Source: Haloferax sulfurifontis ATCC BAA-897 | GTDB taxonomy: Archaea > Halobacteriota > Halobacteria > Halobacteriales > Haloferacaceae | NCBI RefSeq assembly: GCF_000337835.1 | Contig: NZ_AOLM01000011.1 | Coordinates: 1 to 64,000 of the forward strand | Direction of reading: 5' to 3' | Length of the DNA stretch: 64,000 bases | Shown: positions 41,740-52,296 of the stretch, piece by piece | Position numbering within the stretch: position 1 is the stretch's first letter | How the letters are laid out: every line of letters starts with the position of its first letter | The notes under the pieces: model-generated | Told to the model about the DNA's origin: nothing | What the model saw: the letters and a program-made list of their open reading frames with translations, nothing else | Databases searched by the model: none | Position numbers and translations under genes: made by a program

Positions 41740-44301
41740 TCACAGGATGTAGAACAGCGGGAACAGGAACAGCCAGACGATGTCGACGAAGTGCCAGTAG
41801 AGGCCGAAGTACTCCACCGAGCGGCTGTCTTCGAGGTACGCGCCCCGCCAGGCGCGCGCGGTCAGGTACAGTGCGACGAGGAGGCCCGCGATGACGTGGG
41901 CGGCGTGCAGGCCGGTCGTGAGGAAGAACGTCGAGGCGCGGACGTTCGTCGAGAGCCACAGCCCCTCGTGGAACAGGTGTTGCCACTCCAGTCCCTTGTT
42001 GACGAGGAAGCCGATGCCGAGGACGAACGTCGCCCCGAGGCTCGTCACGACGCCCCACTTGTGTTGCTTTTCGGCCGCGACGAGCGCGAGGACGACCGTG
42101 AAACTGCTCGTGAGCAGGATGTAGGTGTTCACGAGCCCCGGAATCGGGTCCGGCGGAATCGGCTCCCAGCCGGTCCAGCCGAAGGCGACGCGGGTGAACA
42201 CGTACGCCCCGATGAAGCCGCCGAACAGCACCACGTCGGACGCGAGGAATATCCACATCCCGACCTTGCCGTTGTCGATGCCGGCGAAGGGCCACGCCTC
42301 GCCCTCCTCGAAGACCGGGCCGTGGAACGGTTCGAGCCCCATGGCGACGAGCGACCCGAGGGTGACGACGCCGCCCGCGACGGCCGTCGTCGCGTAGGCG
42401 GCCCCGACCATCCCCTCGGGGAACGCGGCGTCCTGAAGCGGCGAGAGGCCGAGGAGCACGAGGAACGCGCCGGCGGAGAGGACGAACGGCCAGATGCTCG
42501 CGTGGCTCGGCCCCTCGACTTCGGTCGCTTCGGCCGTCGAGAGGGCGGTGGCGACGGTCGTCGTCGCCGAGGCCGTCACGCCGCCGTCGGAGACGGCCGC
42601 GCCGGTCGGCCCGCCCGCGCGGTCCTCGCTCGGCGCGACCTCGCCGGTGTCGAGGAATTCGAGGTGGCCGTTTCGGTAGGTCGGCGTCCCGTCGAAGTTC
42701 TCCAGCGGCGGCGGCGACGAGACGGCCCACTCGGCCGTCGTCGCGTACTCCCACGGGTTGTCGGGCGCGGGGTCGCCCGCGAAGGCGCTCTTGAACAGGT
42801 TGTAGAACATGATGAGAAACGACAGCCCGAGGACGAACCCGCCGACGGTGGCGAGCTGATGCCACGGCGCGAGTTCGGGCGCGTAGTCGAACACGCGGCG
42901 GGGCGTCTCCCACGCGACGAAAAGCGGGAAGTACAGCAGGTTGAAGCCGACGAAGTAGACGGCGAAGTGGAGTTTGCCGAGGAACTCGTCGTACATCCGG
43001 CCGGTCATCTTCGGGAACCAGTAGTAGAGGCCGCCGACGAGCGCCGTTACCCCGCCGACCATCACGTAGTGGAAGTGGGCGACGACCCAGTAGGTGCCGC
43101 GGAACTCGTAGTCGAGGACGACCGCGCCGAGGAAGACGCCGGTGATGCCGCCGATGATGAACAACAGGAGCGCCCCGAAGACGAACAGGAAGGGCGTCGT
43201 GAAGCGAATCTTCCCCTTCAGCATCGTGTAGATGAGCGCGAACACCATCAGGTCGAACGGAAGGGAGATGCCGATGGTGGTGATCATGAACAGGGTCTTG
43301 ACTTGGAGGTTGATGCTCGTCAGGAACATGTGGTGCATCCAGACGGCGAAGCTCTGGATGGCGACGAGCACCATCGCGAGGATGAACCACTTGCGGCCGA
43401 CGATGCGGCGGCCGGTGAACGTCTGGAACACCTCGGCCATGACGCCGAGCGCCGGGAAGAAGACGATGTACACCTCGGGGTGGCCGAAGAACCAAAACAG
43501 GTGCGTCCACAGGAGCGCCCCCGCCGGCGACTCCATGGCGAAGTAGGTCGTCCCGAGCAGGCGGTCCGACGAGAGCACCAAGAGCGCCGCCAGAAGCGCC
43601 GCGAAGGCGAAAAGCATCATCCAGACCGTCAGGAGAATCGTCCAGCTGAACAGCGGGAGGTTCCGGAGCGTCAGCCCCTCGGCGCGCATCCGGTGCATCG
43701 TCGTCAGGAAGTTGACCGACGAGACGGTGACGGAGGCGACGAACAGCACGAGCGCCAAGACGGCCGTCGATGCCCCCACGTCGGGCGTGAACGTCGGGAC
43801 GTTCAGCGGGGCGTACATCGTCCACCCGCCGGAGAACGTCCCCCCTTGGAAGAACGAGACGCCGAACAGGATGCCCGAAAAGAGATACAGCCAGTACGAC
43901 AGCGCGTTGAGCCGCGGGAACGCGAGGTCCTTCGCGCCGAGTTGGAGCGGGACGACGTAGTTGGCGAAGCCGAACGCGAACGGCGAGAGGAACCAAAACA
44001 CCATCAACAGCCCGTGAGCCGAGACGGCCTGATTGTACGCGACGGGCGAGAGAATCCCCTCGCCGAGCGCCCGCGGGGCGAGCAGTTGGACGCGCATCAG
44101 CCACGCGAGGACGCCGCCGAGCACGAGGAAGAAAAGCGACGTGACGATGTAGAGGATGCCAACGTCCTTGTGGTTCGTCGTGACGAACCAGCGTTTGATG
44201 CTCCCCGTGCCGGGGAAGTCGTGAGCGTGGTCGTCGCCGCCGTGGGCGACCTCGTGGCCGCCGTCGGTCGCGGCGTCCCGCTCGGGAGACGCGTCGGTCA
44301 T
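41740..44301 (-). CDS. coxAC: Cytochrome c oxidase, fused subunits I and III
   Basis: An 853-residue fusion. The subunit I part (about 30-520) has 12 helices, with haem ligand His in [11 protein letters not shown] (about H96), the copper-B/tyrosine motif [14 protein letters not shown] (about 273-286) with the His-Tyr pair, HHMFL, and HFHYVMVGG for the other haem ligands. A linker (about 550-600) leads to subunit III, with [21 protein letters not shown] and a late [10 protein letters not shown]. It reduces O2 to water and pumps protons as the terminal oxidase. The start overlaps the subunit II stop by four bases. Confidence 0.95.
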   Translation of the reverse strand: MTDASPERDAATDGGHEVAHGGDDHAHDFPGTGSIKRWFVTTNHKDVGILYIVTSLFFLVLGGVLAWLMRVQLLAPRALGEGILSPVAYNQAVSAHGLLMVFWFLSPFAFGFANYVVPLQLGAKDLAFPRLNALSYWLYLFSGILFGVSFFQGGTFSGGWTMYAPLNVPTFTPDVGASTAVLALVLFVASVTVSSVNFLTTMHRMRAEGLTLRNLPLFSWTILLTVWMMLFAFAALLAALLVLSSDRLLGTTYFAMESPAGALLWTHLFWFFGHPEVYIVFFPALGVMAEVFQTFTGRRIVGRKWFILAMVLVAIQSFAVWMHHMFLTSINLQVKTLFMITTIGISLPFDLMVFALIYTMLKGKIRFTTPFLFVFGALLLFIIGGITGVFLGAVVLDYEFRGTYWVVAHFHYVMVGGVTALVGGLYYWFPKMTGRMYDEFLGKLHFAVYFVGFNLLYFPLFVAWETPRRVFDYAPELAPWHQLATVGGFVLGLSFLIMFYNLFKSAFAGDPAPDNPWEYATTAEWAVSSPPPLENFDGTPTYRNGHLEFLDTGEVAPSEDRAGGPTGAAVSDGGVTASATTTVATALSTAEATEVEGPSHASIWPFVLSAGAFLVLLGLSPLQDAAFPEGMVGAAYATTAVAGGVVTLGSLVAMGLEPFHGPVFEEGEAWPFAGIDNGKVGMWIFLASDVVLFGGFIGAYVFTRVAFGWTGWEPIPPDPIPGLVNTYILLTSSFTVVLALVAAEKQHKWGVVTSLGATFVLGIGFLVNKGLEWQHLFHEGLWLSTNVRASTFFLTTGLHAAHVIAGLLVALYLTARAWRGAYLEDSRSVEYFGLYWHFVDIVWLFLFPLFYIL

Positions 44302-45089
44302 GGGACCACCGCCGGTCGGAGGTTCGATTGCGCGGCGACAGACGCGTCGGCGCTCGACTCGTTCGCGGCCGCGCTATCGGCGGTCGCGTTCTCCGCGGTC
44401 GCGTTCGCGTACCACGCCTCGTACTCGTCGGGCGGCATCACGATGACCTCGGCGGACATGTAGGAGTGGCCCGCCCCGCAGAGTTCGTAACACTGCGCGG
44501 TGTAGGTCCCCGGTTCGTCGGCGGTGAACCACGTCTCCGTCTCCTGTCCGGGGATGGCGTCGGACTTGACGCGTAACTCCGTGACGCCGAAGTTGTGGAA
44601 CACGTCCGCCGTGGTAATCGTCAGTTGGACGGGCCGGTCGGCGGGGACCCGGAGCACGCCGTCGGTAGTGTGGCCGTTCGGGTAGGTAAAGCGCCAGCCG
44701 AACTGGTAGCCCTCGACCTCGACGTCGAGCGACTCGTCGTCGGCGGGTCCCTCCTCGACGTACAGGAGCGTCAGGTACGTCCACGAGACCAGCGAGACGA
44801 CGATGACCATGCTCATGAAAAACGAGGTGAACAGCTTTCGGCCCCCGCCGCTCCCCGACGGGAGTTCGCCGAGAACGAGGCGGTTTCCCTCGTCGGCGCG
44901 GCCCTTTCCGGAGCCGGAGCGATACTTGTACGCGTTGTAGAGCATGTACCCCACGACGACGACCCCGACGAGCGCCCCCAAAAGCAGGAACACCTCGAAG
45001 ATGCGTTCGAAGACGAACGCGCGCGTCCCCCGCGGGACCAACCCCGACTGGAGCGGGAACGCGGCTGTCAGTGCGAGTTCCGTGACCAT
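44298..45089 (-). CDS. coxB: Cytochrome c oxidase subunit II (CuA)
   Basis: A 263-residue protein with two membrane helices and an external cupredoxin domain. The dinuclear CuA ligands are all present: His in ADVFHNFG, then [12 protein letters not shown] with two Cys, the Glu carbonyl position, His and Met. It takes electrons from a halocyanin-type donor. The ATG at 45089 is chosen because ATAATTAA (45111-45118) gives a TATA box about 25 bases upstream; a GTG at 45101 is too close to it. First gene of the cox operon. Confidence 0.92.
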   Translation of the reverse strand: MVTELALTAAFPLQSGLVPRGTRAFVFERIFEVFLLLGALVGVVVVGYMLYNAYKYRSGSGKGRADEGNRLVLGELPSGSGGGRKLFTSFFMSMVIVVSLVSWTYLTLLYVEEGPADDESLDVEVEGYQFGWRFTYPNGHTTDGVLRVPADRPVQLTITTADVFHNFGVTELRVKSDAIPGQETETWFTADEPGTYTAQCYELCGAGHSYMSAEVIVMPPDEYEAWYANATAENATADSAAANESSADASVAAQSNLRPAVVP

Positions 45090-45282
45090 TGATAACACCA
45101 CCCAAATAAGATAATTAACGTTCGTGATGATTATTGTTTCGGAGAAGCCGGGTCAGATGGTGTCGAGCGGCCGGTTCCGGCCGTCCGCGGCGACGGTCGA
45201 ACAGAGAAGAGACGCCGGCTGGGCGAAAAGCGCGGACGGCAGTGGGGGCGGCCAACAACGGCGACCGCGCCCGCGGTGACGC

Positions 45283-45798
45283 TCAGACCTCGTGTTGCGG
45301 GATATCCGCGAACAGGTCGAGCACGTAGCCGAGCGAGAGGCCGTACACCCAGTGAGCCAGAAGCGAGAACACGAGGAACGAGGCAATGACGAACGCGTCC
45401 GCGGGCGGCCAGAACGCCGGCACGAACCCGACCCAGTAGAGCGTCGCGAACGACACGCCCCGGAGGTATTTCGGCGACTCCGGCGGGAGGAACGCGCCGA
45501 CGACGACGAACGTCACCGGGAGGACGACCACCCCGCCGATACCGAAGAGGAACGCCCCGAGCGCGAACGTCGGTTCGTAGCCGAAGAACGCCGCCATCCC
45601 GGCGAACCGCGTAATCGGCTCGGTCGTGAAGAGACCGAGGAGTTCGGGGATGCCGACGAGGACGGGAAGCATCAACACCGTCCCGACGAAGCCGCCGGCC
45701 ATCGCGGTGAGGATGACGTTCCCCGTGATTTCGTAGTCGGCTGTCTCGCCGACGTGCTGTTCTACCGCGGTGGCCGGGTTCGGCGTCTCTTGGCTCAT
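45283..45798 (-). CDS. Four-helix membrane protein near cox genes (DUF6789-like)
   Basis: A 171-residue protein starting MSQETPNPATAVEQHVGETA, with four hydrophobic segments (VILTAMAGGFVGTVLMLPVL; FALGAFLFGIGGVVVLPVTF and two more). It resembles the DUF6789 family often encoded beside haem-copper oxidases in haloarchaea, but I cannot verify the number. It lies upstream of coxB on the same strand with its own promoter region. Function unknown; an oxidase accessory role is inferred by position. Confidence 0.7.
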   Translation of the reverse strand: MSQETPNPATAVEQHVGETADYEITGNVILTAMAGGFVGTVLMLPVLVGIPELLGLFTTEPITRFAGMAAFFGYEPTFALGAFLFGIGGVVVLPVTFVVVGAFLPPESPKYLRGVSFATLYWVGFVPAFWPPADAFVIASFLVFSLLAHWVYGLSLGYVLDLFADIPQHEV

Positions 45799-45912
45799 AC
45801 TCCCGTCATACTACGGGTTCTTTCATGATAAAAGGTAACAAATGCCGTGGTTCCGAGGGGTCGCCGACGCGAGTCACCGAGGTTTTTGCCCTCCGAACGC
45901 GCCCGTGAGAGC

Positions 45913-46470
45913 ATGTACGAAGTCGAGGTCAAGGTCCGCGCGGACCACGGCGCGGTTCGCGAGCGACTCGACGCGGCCGGGGCCGAACAGGTCAACCGCG
46001 TCGCCCAGACGGACACCTACTACGACGCCCCGCACAGGGACTTCGCCGAGACCGACGAGGCGCTCCGCCTCCGGCGCGAGTCGCGCTACGAGGGCGGCGA
46101 ACTCGCCGACGAGGAGACGGTCGTCACCTACAAGGGACCGCTCGTGGACGAGTCGTCGAAGACCCGCCGGGAGTACGAGACCGGCGTCGAAGACGGCGAG
46201 ACGATGGACGCCATCTGCGAGGCGGTCGGCTTCGAACCCGCCGCGACCGTCGAGAAGGACCGCGAGCGGTTCGCCCTCGACGGCTACACCGTCTCGCTCG
46301 ATTCGGTGTCGGGCCTCGGCGAGTTCGTCGAGGTCGAAGTCGAGGTCGAATCCGGCGTCGACGACGCCCGCGAGGGCGCGTTCGCCGTCCTCCGGGTGCT
46401 CGGTCTCGACCCCGACGACCAGATTCGGACCTCCTACCTCGGGATGTTGCTCGGCGCGCCCGAGGAGTAG
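45913..46470 (+). CDS. cyaB: Class IV adenylate cyclase-like CYTH-domain protein
   Basis: A 185-residue CYTH protein beginning [11 protein letters not shown], the ExExK signature on the first strand. Further tunnel residues follow: [33 protein letters not shown] and a late [10 protein letters not shown]. The family binds triphosphates and includes CyaB adenylate cyclases and inorganic triphosphatases/thiamine triphosphatases; archaeal members are named CyaB but tripolyphosphatase activity is equally likely, and the polyphosphate kinase gene lies nearby. The ATG at 45913 puts ExExK at residue 3. Confidence 0.88.
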   Translation: MYEVEVKVRADHGAVRERLDAAGAEQVNRVAQTDTYYDAPHRDFAETDEALRLRRESRYEGGELADEETVVTYKGPLVDESSKTRREYETGVEDGETMDAICEAVGFEPAATVEKDRERFALDGYTVSLDSVSGLGEFVEVEVEVESGVDDAREGAFAVLRVLGLDPDDQIRTSYLGMLLGAPEE

Positions 46471-46595
46471 GCGGCCTCCCGGCCCGCGGGCGTCGGTTCT
46501 CTCGGCAGATACTGCCCGAGCATACTCTCAAGTAATACGACGGTGGCCAAAGGTTTCCGCAAGTTATAGAACCGCCCGCCGGGTACGTCCCGCCA

Positions 46596-47804
46596 ATGAG
46601 CGACCGAAATATCCGCCTCGAATCCGCCGACAAGCGCGCGGTCGAGGACCAGGAGGTCGAAATCGTCGAGCGAAAGGGTATCGGGCACCCTGACTCCATC
46701 TCCGACGGCATCGCCGAGAGCGTCTCCCGCGCGCTCTCGAACCTCTATCTCGACCGCGTCGGCAAGGTGCTTCACTACAACACCGACGAGACACAGCTCG
46801 TCGCCGGCACGGCCGCGCCCGCCTTCGGCGGCGGCGAGGTCATCGAGCCCATCTATCTCCTCATCGTCGGCCGCGCCACGAAGGAGTACGACGGCGAGAA
46901 GATTCCCGTCGACTCGACGGCGCTCCGGGCCGCCCGCGAGTACCTCAACGAGAACATCCCCGGGCTCGACGTGGGCACGGACATCATCGTCGACGTGAAA
47001 CTCGGCGAGGGCTCCGGCGACCTCCAAGACGTGTTCGGCGAGGAGACCCAGCAGGTCCCGATGGCCAACGACACGAGCTTCGGCGTCGGCCACGCCCCCC
47101 TGACCGAGACGGAGCGCATCGTCCTCGAAGCCGAGCGCGCTCTCAACGGCGCGGCCTACGGCGACGACCACCCCGAACTCGGACAGGACATCAAGCTCAT
47201 GGGCAAGCGCGAGGGCGACGTCATCGACGTGACCGTCGCCGCCGCGATGGTCGACAAGCACCTCGACGACATCGACGACTACGTCGCCGCCGTCGACGAC
47301 GTGCGCGAGTTCGTCACCGACCTCGCCACCGACTACACCGACCGCGAGGTCAACGTCGAGGTCAACACCGCCGACGACTACGAGGAGGGCTCCATCTACC
47401 TCACGACGACCGGCACGTCCGCCGAGCAGGGCGACGACGGCTCCGTCGGCCGCGGCAACCGCGCTAACGGCCTCATCACGCCCAACCGCCCGATGAGCAT
47501 GGAAGCAACCTCCGGCAAGAACCCCGTCAACCACATCGGGAAGATTTACAACCTGCTTTCGACCCACATCGCCGAGACGGTCGTCGCCGAGGTCGACGGC
47601 ATCCGCGACCTGCAGGTCCGCCTGCTCTCGCAAATCGGCCGCCCCATCGACGAACCGCACGTCGCGGACGCGAAGGTCATCACGGACGACGGCGTCACCG
47701 TCGCCGACATCGAAGACGAGGTTATCGCCATCATCGACCGCGAACTCGCGAACGTGACCGACATCACCCGCCGGACCATCGAAGGCGAACTCAGCACGTT
47801 CTGA
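46596..47804 (+). CDS. mat: Methionine adenosyltransferase, archaeal type
   Basis: A 402-residue archaeal-type S-adenosylmethionine synthetase, makes AdoMet from methionine and ATP. Characteristic motifs are [17 protein letters not shown] near the N-terminus, [46 protein letters not shown] and [13 protein letters not shown]. This type shares little sequence with bacterial MetK. A GTTATAG element lies ~33 bases before the ATG. The product supplies Dph2 (32.6 kb) and other methyl- or aminocarboxypropyl transferases. Confidence 0.95.
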   Translation: MSDRNIRLESADKRAVEDQEVEIVERKGIGHPDSISDGIAESVSRALSNLYLDRVGKVLHYNTDETQLVAGTAAPAFGGGEVIEPIYLLIVGRATKEYDGEKIPVDSTALRAAREYLNENIPGLDVGTDIIVDVKLGEGSGDLQDVFGEETQQVPMANDTSFGVGHAPLTETERIVLEAERALNGAAYGDDHPELGQDIKLMGKREGDVIDVTVAAAMVDKHLDDIDDYVAAVDDVREFVTDLATDYTDREVNVEVNTADDYEEGSIYLTTTGTSAEQGDDGSVGRGNRANGLITPNRPMSMEATSGKNPVNHIGKIYNLLSTHIAETVVAEVDGIRDLQVRLLSQIGRPIDEPHVADAKVITDDGVTVADIEDEVIAIIDRELANVTDITRRTIEGELSTF

Positions 47805-47876
47805 GGCGTCGCCTCGCGGGGTCTCGAAAACAGAGACAGAACACCGACCGCCGCGTCGCCCGCGCGGTCGACGACG

Positions 47877-50348
47877 CTACTCCTCGCCGTAGTACTTCTC
47901 GACCAGCCGCGCGGCCGCCTCGGCCGTCTTCCGGTAGTCGCGGTCGCCGTCGGGCGTCCGAACCGCGAACTCGTAGTGCCGACTGCTCGGCACGTACCAC
48001 TTCTCGGGATAGCTGTCGAGGACGTACTGCGGGTCGCCGTTCGTCGGCGCGCCCGCGTCAGCCTCGACGACGGGTTCGGCGCTCTCGTCCTCGTCACCGT
48101 CCTGCGACTCTGCCCCGTCTCGCGGGGCCATCACGGACGGGTCGGACTCCACGAGGAGCGTCTCGGGCACGTCCGGGTGCGACGCCGAGATACCGCGGTG
48201 GACGCCGGGCGTGTTCGACGCCGCGAGCGTCTGGTCCATCAGAATCTTCTGCATGCTAATCTCGTGGTCGTCGCCGGGGGCGCGCTGGTCGTAGGTGCCG
48301 TCGGCGTGCATCTCCCACGCCTTCCGGTTGTCGGCGAAGCCGAGTTCGAGGACGAACCGCAACTGCTCGCGGATGTCGGGGTCCTCGACGGGCGCGATGG
48401 CCTCCACGCGCTTGTCGAGGTTGCGGGTCATCCAGTCGGCGGAGCCGATGTAGTAGTCCGGGTCGCCCGCGTTCTCGAAGTAGAAGATGCGGGAGTGTTC
48501 GAGGAAGCGGTCCACGACGCTCCGGACCGTGACGGTCTCCGAGACGCCCTCCAGACCGGGGCGGAGCCGACAGATGTCGCGGACGAGCAGGTCGATGTCG
48601 ACGCCGGCCATCGACGCCTCGTACAGCTCCTCGACGATGCCGGGGTCTTCGAGCGCGTTCATCTTGGCGACGATGCGGGCGTCGCGGCCGGCACGGGCGT
48701 GTTCGGCCTCCCGGCGGATGCACTTCGTGAACTCGTTTCGCATCGTCACGGGCGCGATGAGGAGCTTCCTGAACTCCTCGTCCAGCGAGGGGCCGGTGAA
48801 GAAGTTGAACACCTTCACGAGGTCCTGTCCGATGTCGCGGTCGGCGGTGAGGACGCCGAGGTCGACGTAGCCCTTCGCGGTCCCGGAGTGGTAGTTGCCG
48901 GTGGCGACGTGGGAGTACAGCCGGACGCCGTCTTCCTCCTCGCGGACGACGAGCGCGGTCTTCGTGTGCGTCTTCAGGCCGATGGTGCCGTAGGCGACGT
49001 GGATGCCCTCCTCTTCGAGGCGACGGACCCATTCGAGGTTGTTCTGCTCGTCGAACCGCGCTTTGAGTTCGACCATCGCCGCGACCTGCTTGCCGTTGTC
49101 GGCCGCGTCGATGAGCGCCTCGATGACCTTCGAGTCCGAGGCCGTCCGGTAGATCGCGGCCTTGATGGCCAGCACGTCGGGGTCGTTTGCGGCCGCGTCG
49201 AGGAACTGCTGGACGGTGTCGCCGAAGGAGTGGTACGGGTGGTGCAACAGCACGTCCTTGCGGCGAATCTCGTCGAAGATGGTGTCGCCGTCCTCGCCGG
49301 CCGCCTCGGGGGAGGACGCGCCCGAGCCGATTCCCGCGTCGGCCGCGCCGAGGTCCGAAAACCGCGGGTGCGGCTGGGGCGTCCACGACGCCAGCGAGAG
49401 GTCCGGGCGGTCGAGGTCCGTGAGGTCCATCAGTTCGCGGTAGTCGAGCGGCCCGCGGAGTTCGAACACCTCGCGGTCGTCGAGGCCCAACTGCTCGACG
49501 AGGAGGTCCCGCGCGGCCTCGGGCGCGTCGGCCTCGATTTCGAGGCGGACCACGGTCGCGAAGCGGCGCTGTTCGAGCACCTCCTCAATCATGTCGATGA
49601 GGTCCTCCGCGACCTCCTCGTTCCGGCTGACCTCGGCGTTCCGCGTCAGCTTGAACACCGCGGTGTCGACGACCTCGACGTTCGGGAACAGCAGGTCGAG
49701 GTTGGCGCGGATGACCTCCTCCAAGAGGACGTACCGAACCTCGTCGCCGTCGGTGTCGACCTCGACGAGCCGCGGGCGGTTCTGCGGAATCTTCACCCGC
49801 GTGAACGTCTGGTCGCCGTCGTCGTCGTGGGTGACGACCGCGAGCGACAGCGAGAGGTTCGAGATGAACGGGAACGGGTGCGCCGGGTCGAACGACAGCG
49901 GGGTGAGCGTCGGCAACACCGAGAGTTCGAAGTAGTCGCGCATCTCCGCCCGCTGGTCGGGCGTCAGCTCGTCGTAGTCGCAGATGCGGATGCCCTCCGC
50001 GGCGAGCGCCGGGCGAATCTCCTCGCGGTAGCACGCGGCCTGCCGCTCGAACATGGGCCGGGCCTTGTCGATGGCCTCCTCCCACTGCTCGCGGGGCGTC
50101 CGGCCGTCGGTCGTCCGCTCGGTCACGCCGGCGTCTATCTGCTGTTTCAGCCCGCCGACGCGCTTCATGAAGAACTCGTCTAAGTTCTTCGTGAAGATGG
50201 AGAGAAAGCGGACCCGTTCGAGAAGCGGGTTCCGGTCGTCGAGGGCTTCGTTGAGCACGCGAGACTGGAACTCCAGTTCGCTCAGCTCGCGGTTGAGGTA
50301 GTACTGCGGGTCGGCGAGGTCGATGTCGGCTGGCGACTCGTCGGTCAT
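47877..50348 (-). CDS. ppk1: Polyphosphate kinase 1
   Basis: An 823-residue PPK1 with the family's four domains: N-terminal helical (YYLNRELSELEFQSRVLNEA), head (TLTPLSFDPAHPFPFISNLS) and two C-terminal phospholipase-D-like domains. KTHTKTALVVREE carries the autophosphorylated histidine region and RIFYFENAGDPDYYIGSADW the second. It reversibly makes polyphosphate from ATP. The middle has a haloarchaeal insertion (about 320-350) rich in Ala/Gly, and the C-terminus an extra ~90-residue acidic part followed by a small domain (EKWYVPSSRHYEFAVR). The start is ATG 50348, shortly after one at 50354. Confidence 0.93.
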   Translation of the reverse strand: MTDESPADIDLADPQYYLNRELSELEFQSRVLNEALDDRNPLLERVRFLSIFTKNLDEFFMKRVGGLKQQIDAGVTERTTDGRTPREQWEEAIDKARPMFERQAACYREEIRPALAAEGIRICDYDELTPDQRAEMRDYFELSVLPTLTPLSFDPAHPFPFISNLSLSLAVVTHDDDGDQTFTRVKIPQNRPRLVEVDTDGDEVRYVLLEEVIRANLDLLFPNVEVVDTAVFKLTRNAEVSRNEEVAEDLIDMIEEVLEQRRFATVVRLEIEADAPEAARDLLVEQLGLDDREVFELRGPLDYRELMDLTDLDRPDLSLASWTPQPHPRFSDLGAADAGIGSGASSPEAAGEDGDTIFDEIRRKDVLLHHPYHSFGDTVQQFLDAAANDPDVLAIKAAIYRTASDSKVIEALIDAADNGKQVAAMVELKARFDEQNNLEWVRRLEEEGIHVAYGTIGLKTHTKTALVVREEEDGVRLYSHVATGNYHSGTAKGYVDLGVLTADRDIGQDLVKVFNFFTGPSLDEEFRKLLIAPVTMRNEFTKCIRREAEHARAGRDARIVAKMNALEDPGIVEELYEASMAGVDIDLLVRDICRLRPGLEGVSETVTVRSVVDRFLEHSRIFYFENAGDPDYYIGSADWMTRNLDKRVEAIAPVEDPDIREQLRFVLELGFADNRKAWEMHADGTYDQRAPGDDHEISMQKILMDQTLAASNTPGVHRGISASHPDVPETLLVESDPSVMAPRDGAESQDGDEDESAEPVVEADAGAPTNGDPQYVLDSYPEKWYVPSSRHYEFAVRTPDGDRDYRKTAEAAARLVEKYYGEE

Positions 50349-50505
50349 TGGCATCGAATGTGCGTCGGGGGGCGTCGGTGAGCGGGGCGTCGAGCGAGCG
50401 TCGGATGGGCTCGAATCGACGGCGGGTCGTTCGGCGGTCGTACGAGACAGAGACGGGGTGAAATCTATTAAGCGGTTTATATTGTTTCGCCGTCTGTCTA
50501 CAGTT

Positions 50506-50527
50506 CAGTAAATTGTACTATTTACAG
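50506..50527. promoter_or_regulatory. Inverted repeat between divergent ppk1 and thiI promoters
   Basis: CAGTAAAT-TGTACT-ATTTACAG has 8-base arms with one mismatch around a 6-base spacer. It abuts an ATATATAAC element (about 50527-50535) that would serve thiI and lies ~25 bases from a reverse-strand AATATAA element (about 50476-50483) that would serve ppk1. The placement suggests a regulator site controlling one or both. Confidence 0.45.
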
Positions 50528-50625
50528 ATATATAACACTAATAGCGGCCGAGGGAGCCCTGTCGCGCCGGGCGCGAGCGCCCCGTGAAACGAGACGCTGA
50601 AGGGTGCCGGCGGAGAACGTCGACC

Positions 50626-51801
50626 GTGAATCAGACGGCGCACGTCGTCCTCGTCGGCTACGGCGAGGTGGGCACGAAGAGTTCGAGCGTCCGGGCGAAG
50701 ATGGAGGCCAGACTGCGGACGAACCTCCAGGCGGTCCTCGACGACCGCTCGCTCTCGGGCCGCGTCGAGCGGGAGTGGTCCCGCCTGCTCGTCCGCGACG
50801 TGGCCGACGCCGACGCCGTCGCGGCCGCCTGCGCCGAGGTGCCGGGCGTCGTCTGGGCGCGCCCCTGCGTCGCCTGCGACCCCGTTCTCGACGACATCGT
50901 CGCGGTCTGCCGCGGCCTCGCGTCCGACCACCCCGACGGGGCGGCGTTCGCCGTCGACGCCGACCGCGTCGGCGACGCCGACCGACACGCGTTCACGAGT
51001 TCCGACCTCGAACGCGAGGCCGGGAGCGCCGTCGTCGAGGCGACCGGCGCACCCGTGAACCTCGACGACCCCGACCGGACCTACCGAATCGAGTGCCGCG
51101 AGGAGACCGCGTATCTCTCCGTCCGGCGGTTCGACGGCCCCGGCGGACTCCCGCTCGGGACGCAGGGGCGGGCCGTCTCGCTCGTCTCCGGCGGCATCGA
51201 CTCGCCGGTGGCGACGTGGGAGCTGATGCGCCGCGGCTGTGAAATCGTCCCCGTCTACGTCGATTTGGGCGACTACGGCGGCGCGGACCACCGCGCGCGG
51301 GCCATCGAGACGGTGCGGACCATCGCCCGCCGCGCCCCGAACGCGGACATGCGAGTGCACGTCGTCCCCGCCGGCGACGTGGTCGAGCGACTGATGGAGG
51401 CCGTCGACGACACCCGGATGCTCTCGCTTCGGCGCGCCATGCTCGCCATCGCCGCCGAGATCGCCACCGACGAGCACGCCCACTCGCTCGTGACCGGCGA
51501 ATCGCTCGGCCAGAAGTCGAGCCAGACCGGCGAGAACCTCGCCGTCACCGAGGCCGCGGTCGACTACCCCGTCCACCGCCCGCTTTTGACCCGCGACAAG
51601 ACCGACATCGTCGCGGCCGCCCGCGACCTCGGCACCTACGACGACTCGACGCTCCCCGTCGGGTGCGAGCGCGTCGCGCCGAGTTTCCCCGAGACGAACG
51701 CCTCGCTGTCGGCCGTCGAGGCCGCGGAACCCGACGACCTGTTCGACCTCGCGGTGGAGGCCGCCCGGGAGCGGGTGGTCGTCTCGCCGGACGGCGAGTG
51801 A
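50626..51801 (+). CDS. thiI: ThiI-family tRNA 4-thiouridine synthetase
   Basis: A 391-residue protein in ThiI order: NFLD/THUMP domain in the first ~170 residues (VRAKMEARLRTNLQAVL), then a PP-loop ATPase (AVSLVSGGIDSPVATWELMR), with TGESLGQKSSQT and KTDIVAAARDLGTY downstream. ThiI activates tRNA U8 by adenylation and inserts sulfur. There is no C-terminal rhodanese domain, as usual in archaea, so sulfur is delivered otherwise. The GTG at 50626 follows a GGAG stretch by ~10 bases; an upstream GTG at 50584 is an alternative. Confidence 0.9.
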   Translation: MNQTAHVVLVGYGEVGTKSSSVRAKMEARLRTNLQAVLDDRSLSGRVEREWSRLLVRDVADADAVAAACAEVPGVVWARPCVACDPVLDDIVAVCRGLASDHPDGAAFAVDADRVGDADRHAFTSSDLEREAGSAVVEATGAPVNLDDPDRTYRIECREETAYLSVRRFDGPGGLPLGTQGRAVSLVSGGIDSPVATWELMRRGCEIVPVYVDLGDYGGADHRARAIETVRTIARRAPNADMRVHVVPAGDVVERLMEAVDDTRMLSLRRAMLAIAAEIATDEHAHSLVTGESLGQKSSQTGENLAVTEAAVDYPVHRPLLTRDKTDIVAAARDLGTYDDSTLPVGCERVAPSFPETNASLSAVEAAEPDDLFDLAVEAARERVVVSPDGE

Positions 51802-51969
51802 GCGTGGAAGCGCGAGGTGGGGGTCGCCGACGAGGGACCCGAGGACGGTCGCCGCCCGACCCATCGGGGTGCGATACCGGAGCACACACGAACCGTGCAA
51901 ACGACAACCATAGTCACGAATAGGCGACTGTTTAGGACCGTTTCGAATGAACAATCGCACAAAAATGGC

Positions 51970-51977
51970 TTTATTTA
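51970..51977 (+). promoter_or_regulatory. TATA element of the zinc-ribbon protein gene
   Basis: TTTATTTA is centred 26 bases before the ATG at 52000, a clear leaderless promoter. Confidence 0.55.
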
Positions 51978-51999
51978 CCGTGAGCGCTAGGGTTCTCCC

Positions 52000-52254
52000 A
52001 TGTCGAAAACATCGCGTCCCGGTCGCGGACACTCCGGCCCCGAGTGGCGCGTCAGCCATCGGGCGTCGCAGACCGACTGGAGCGACACCGTCGAGCGCTG
52101 CGCGGCGTGTCACGCCCGCGTCGACCTGAGCGAACCCCACTATCAGGTCCTCCTCGAACGGGACATCGACAAGCCCGGGAAGATAACCCTCGAACGCGAG
52201 CGCCTCGTCTTCTGCGACGAGTCCTGCGCCGCCGAGTGGGAATCGACCGCCTGA
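52000..52254 (+). CDS. Small zinc-ribbon protein (DUF7576-like)
   Basis: An 84-residue protein. CAACHARVDLSEPHY contains a CxxC knuckle and VFCDESCAAEW a second CxxxC pair, so it binds one zinc in a treble-clef or ribbon. The N-terminal 20 residues are Arg/Ser/Gly-rich. A strong TATA element lies 26 bases upstream of the ATG. Similar short haloarchaeal proteins are called DUF7576 (from memory). Role unknown. Confidence 0.75.
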   Translation: MSKTSRPGRGHSGPEWRVSHRASQTDWSDTVERCAACHARVDLSEPHYQVLLERDIDKPGKITLERERLVFCDESCAAEWESTA

Positions 52255-52296
52255 GTACCGGAACCGCTTTACCGAGTCCGGTCCCTCCCTCTCGAC

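Noticed and set aside
41791-44463. 890-aa plus-strand open frame opposite coxAC
   Set aside because: Antisense shadow of an unmistakable cytochrome oxidase gene.
50540-50625. Possible thiamine-pyrophosphate riboswitch upstream of thiI
   Set aside because: A CTGAAGGGTGCC-like run was noticed, but the conserved CUGAGA and ACC-loop elements are not present in the right order.
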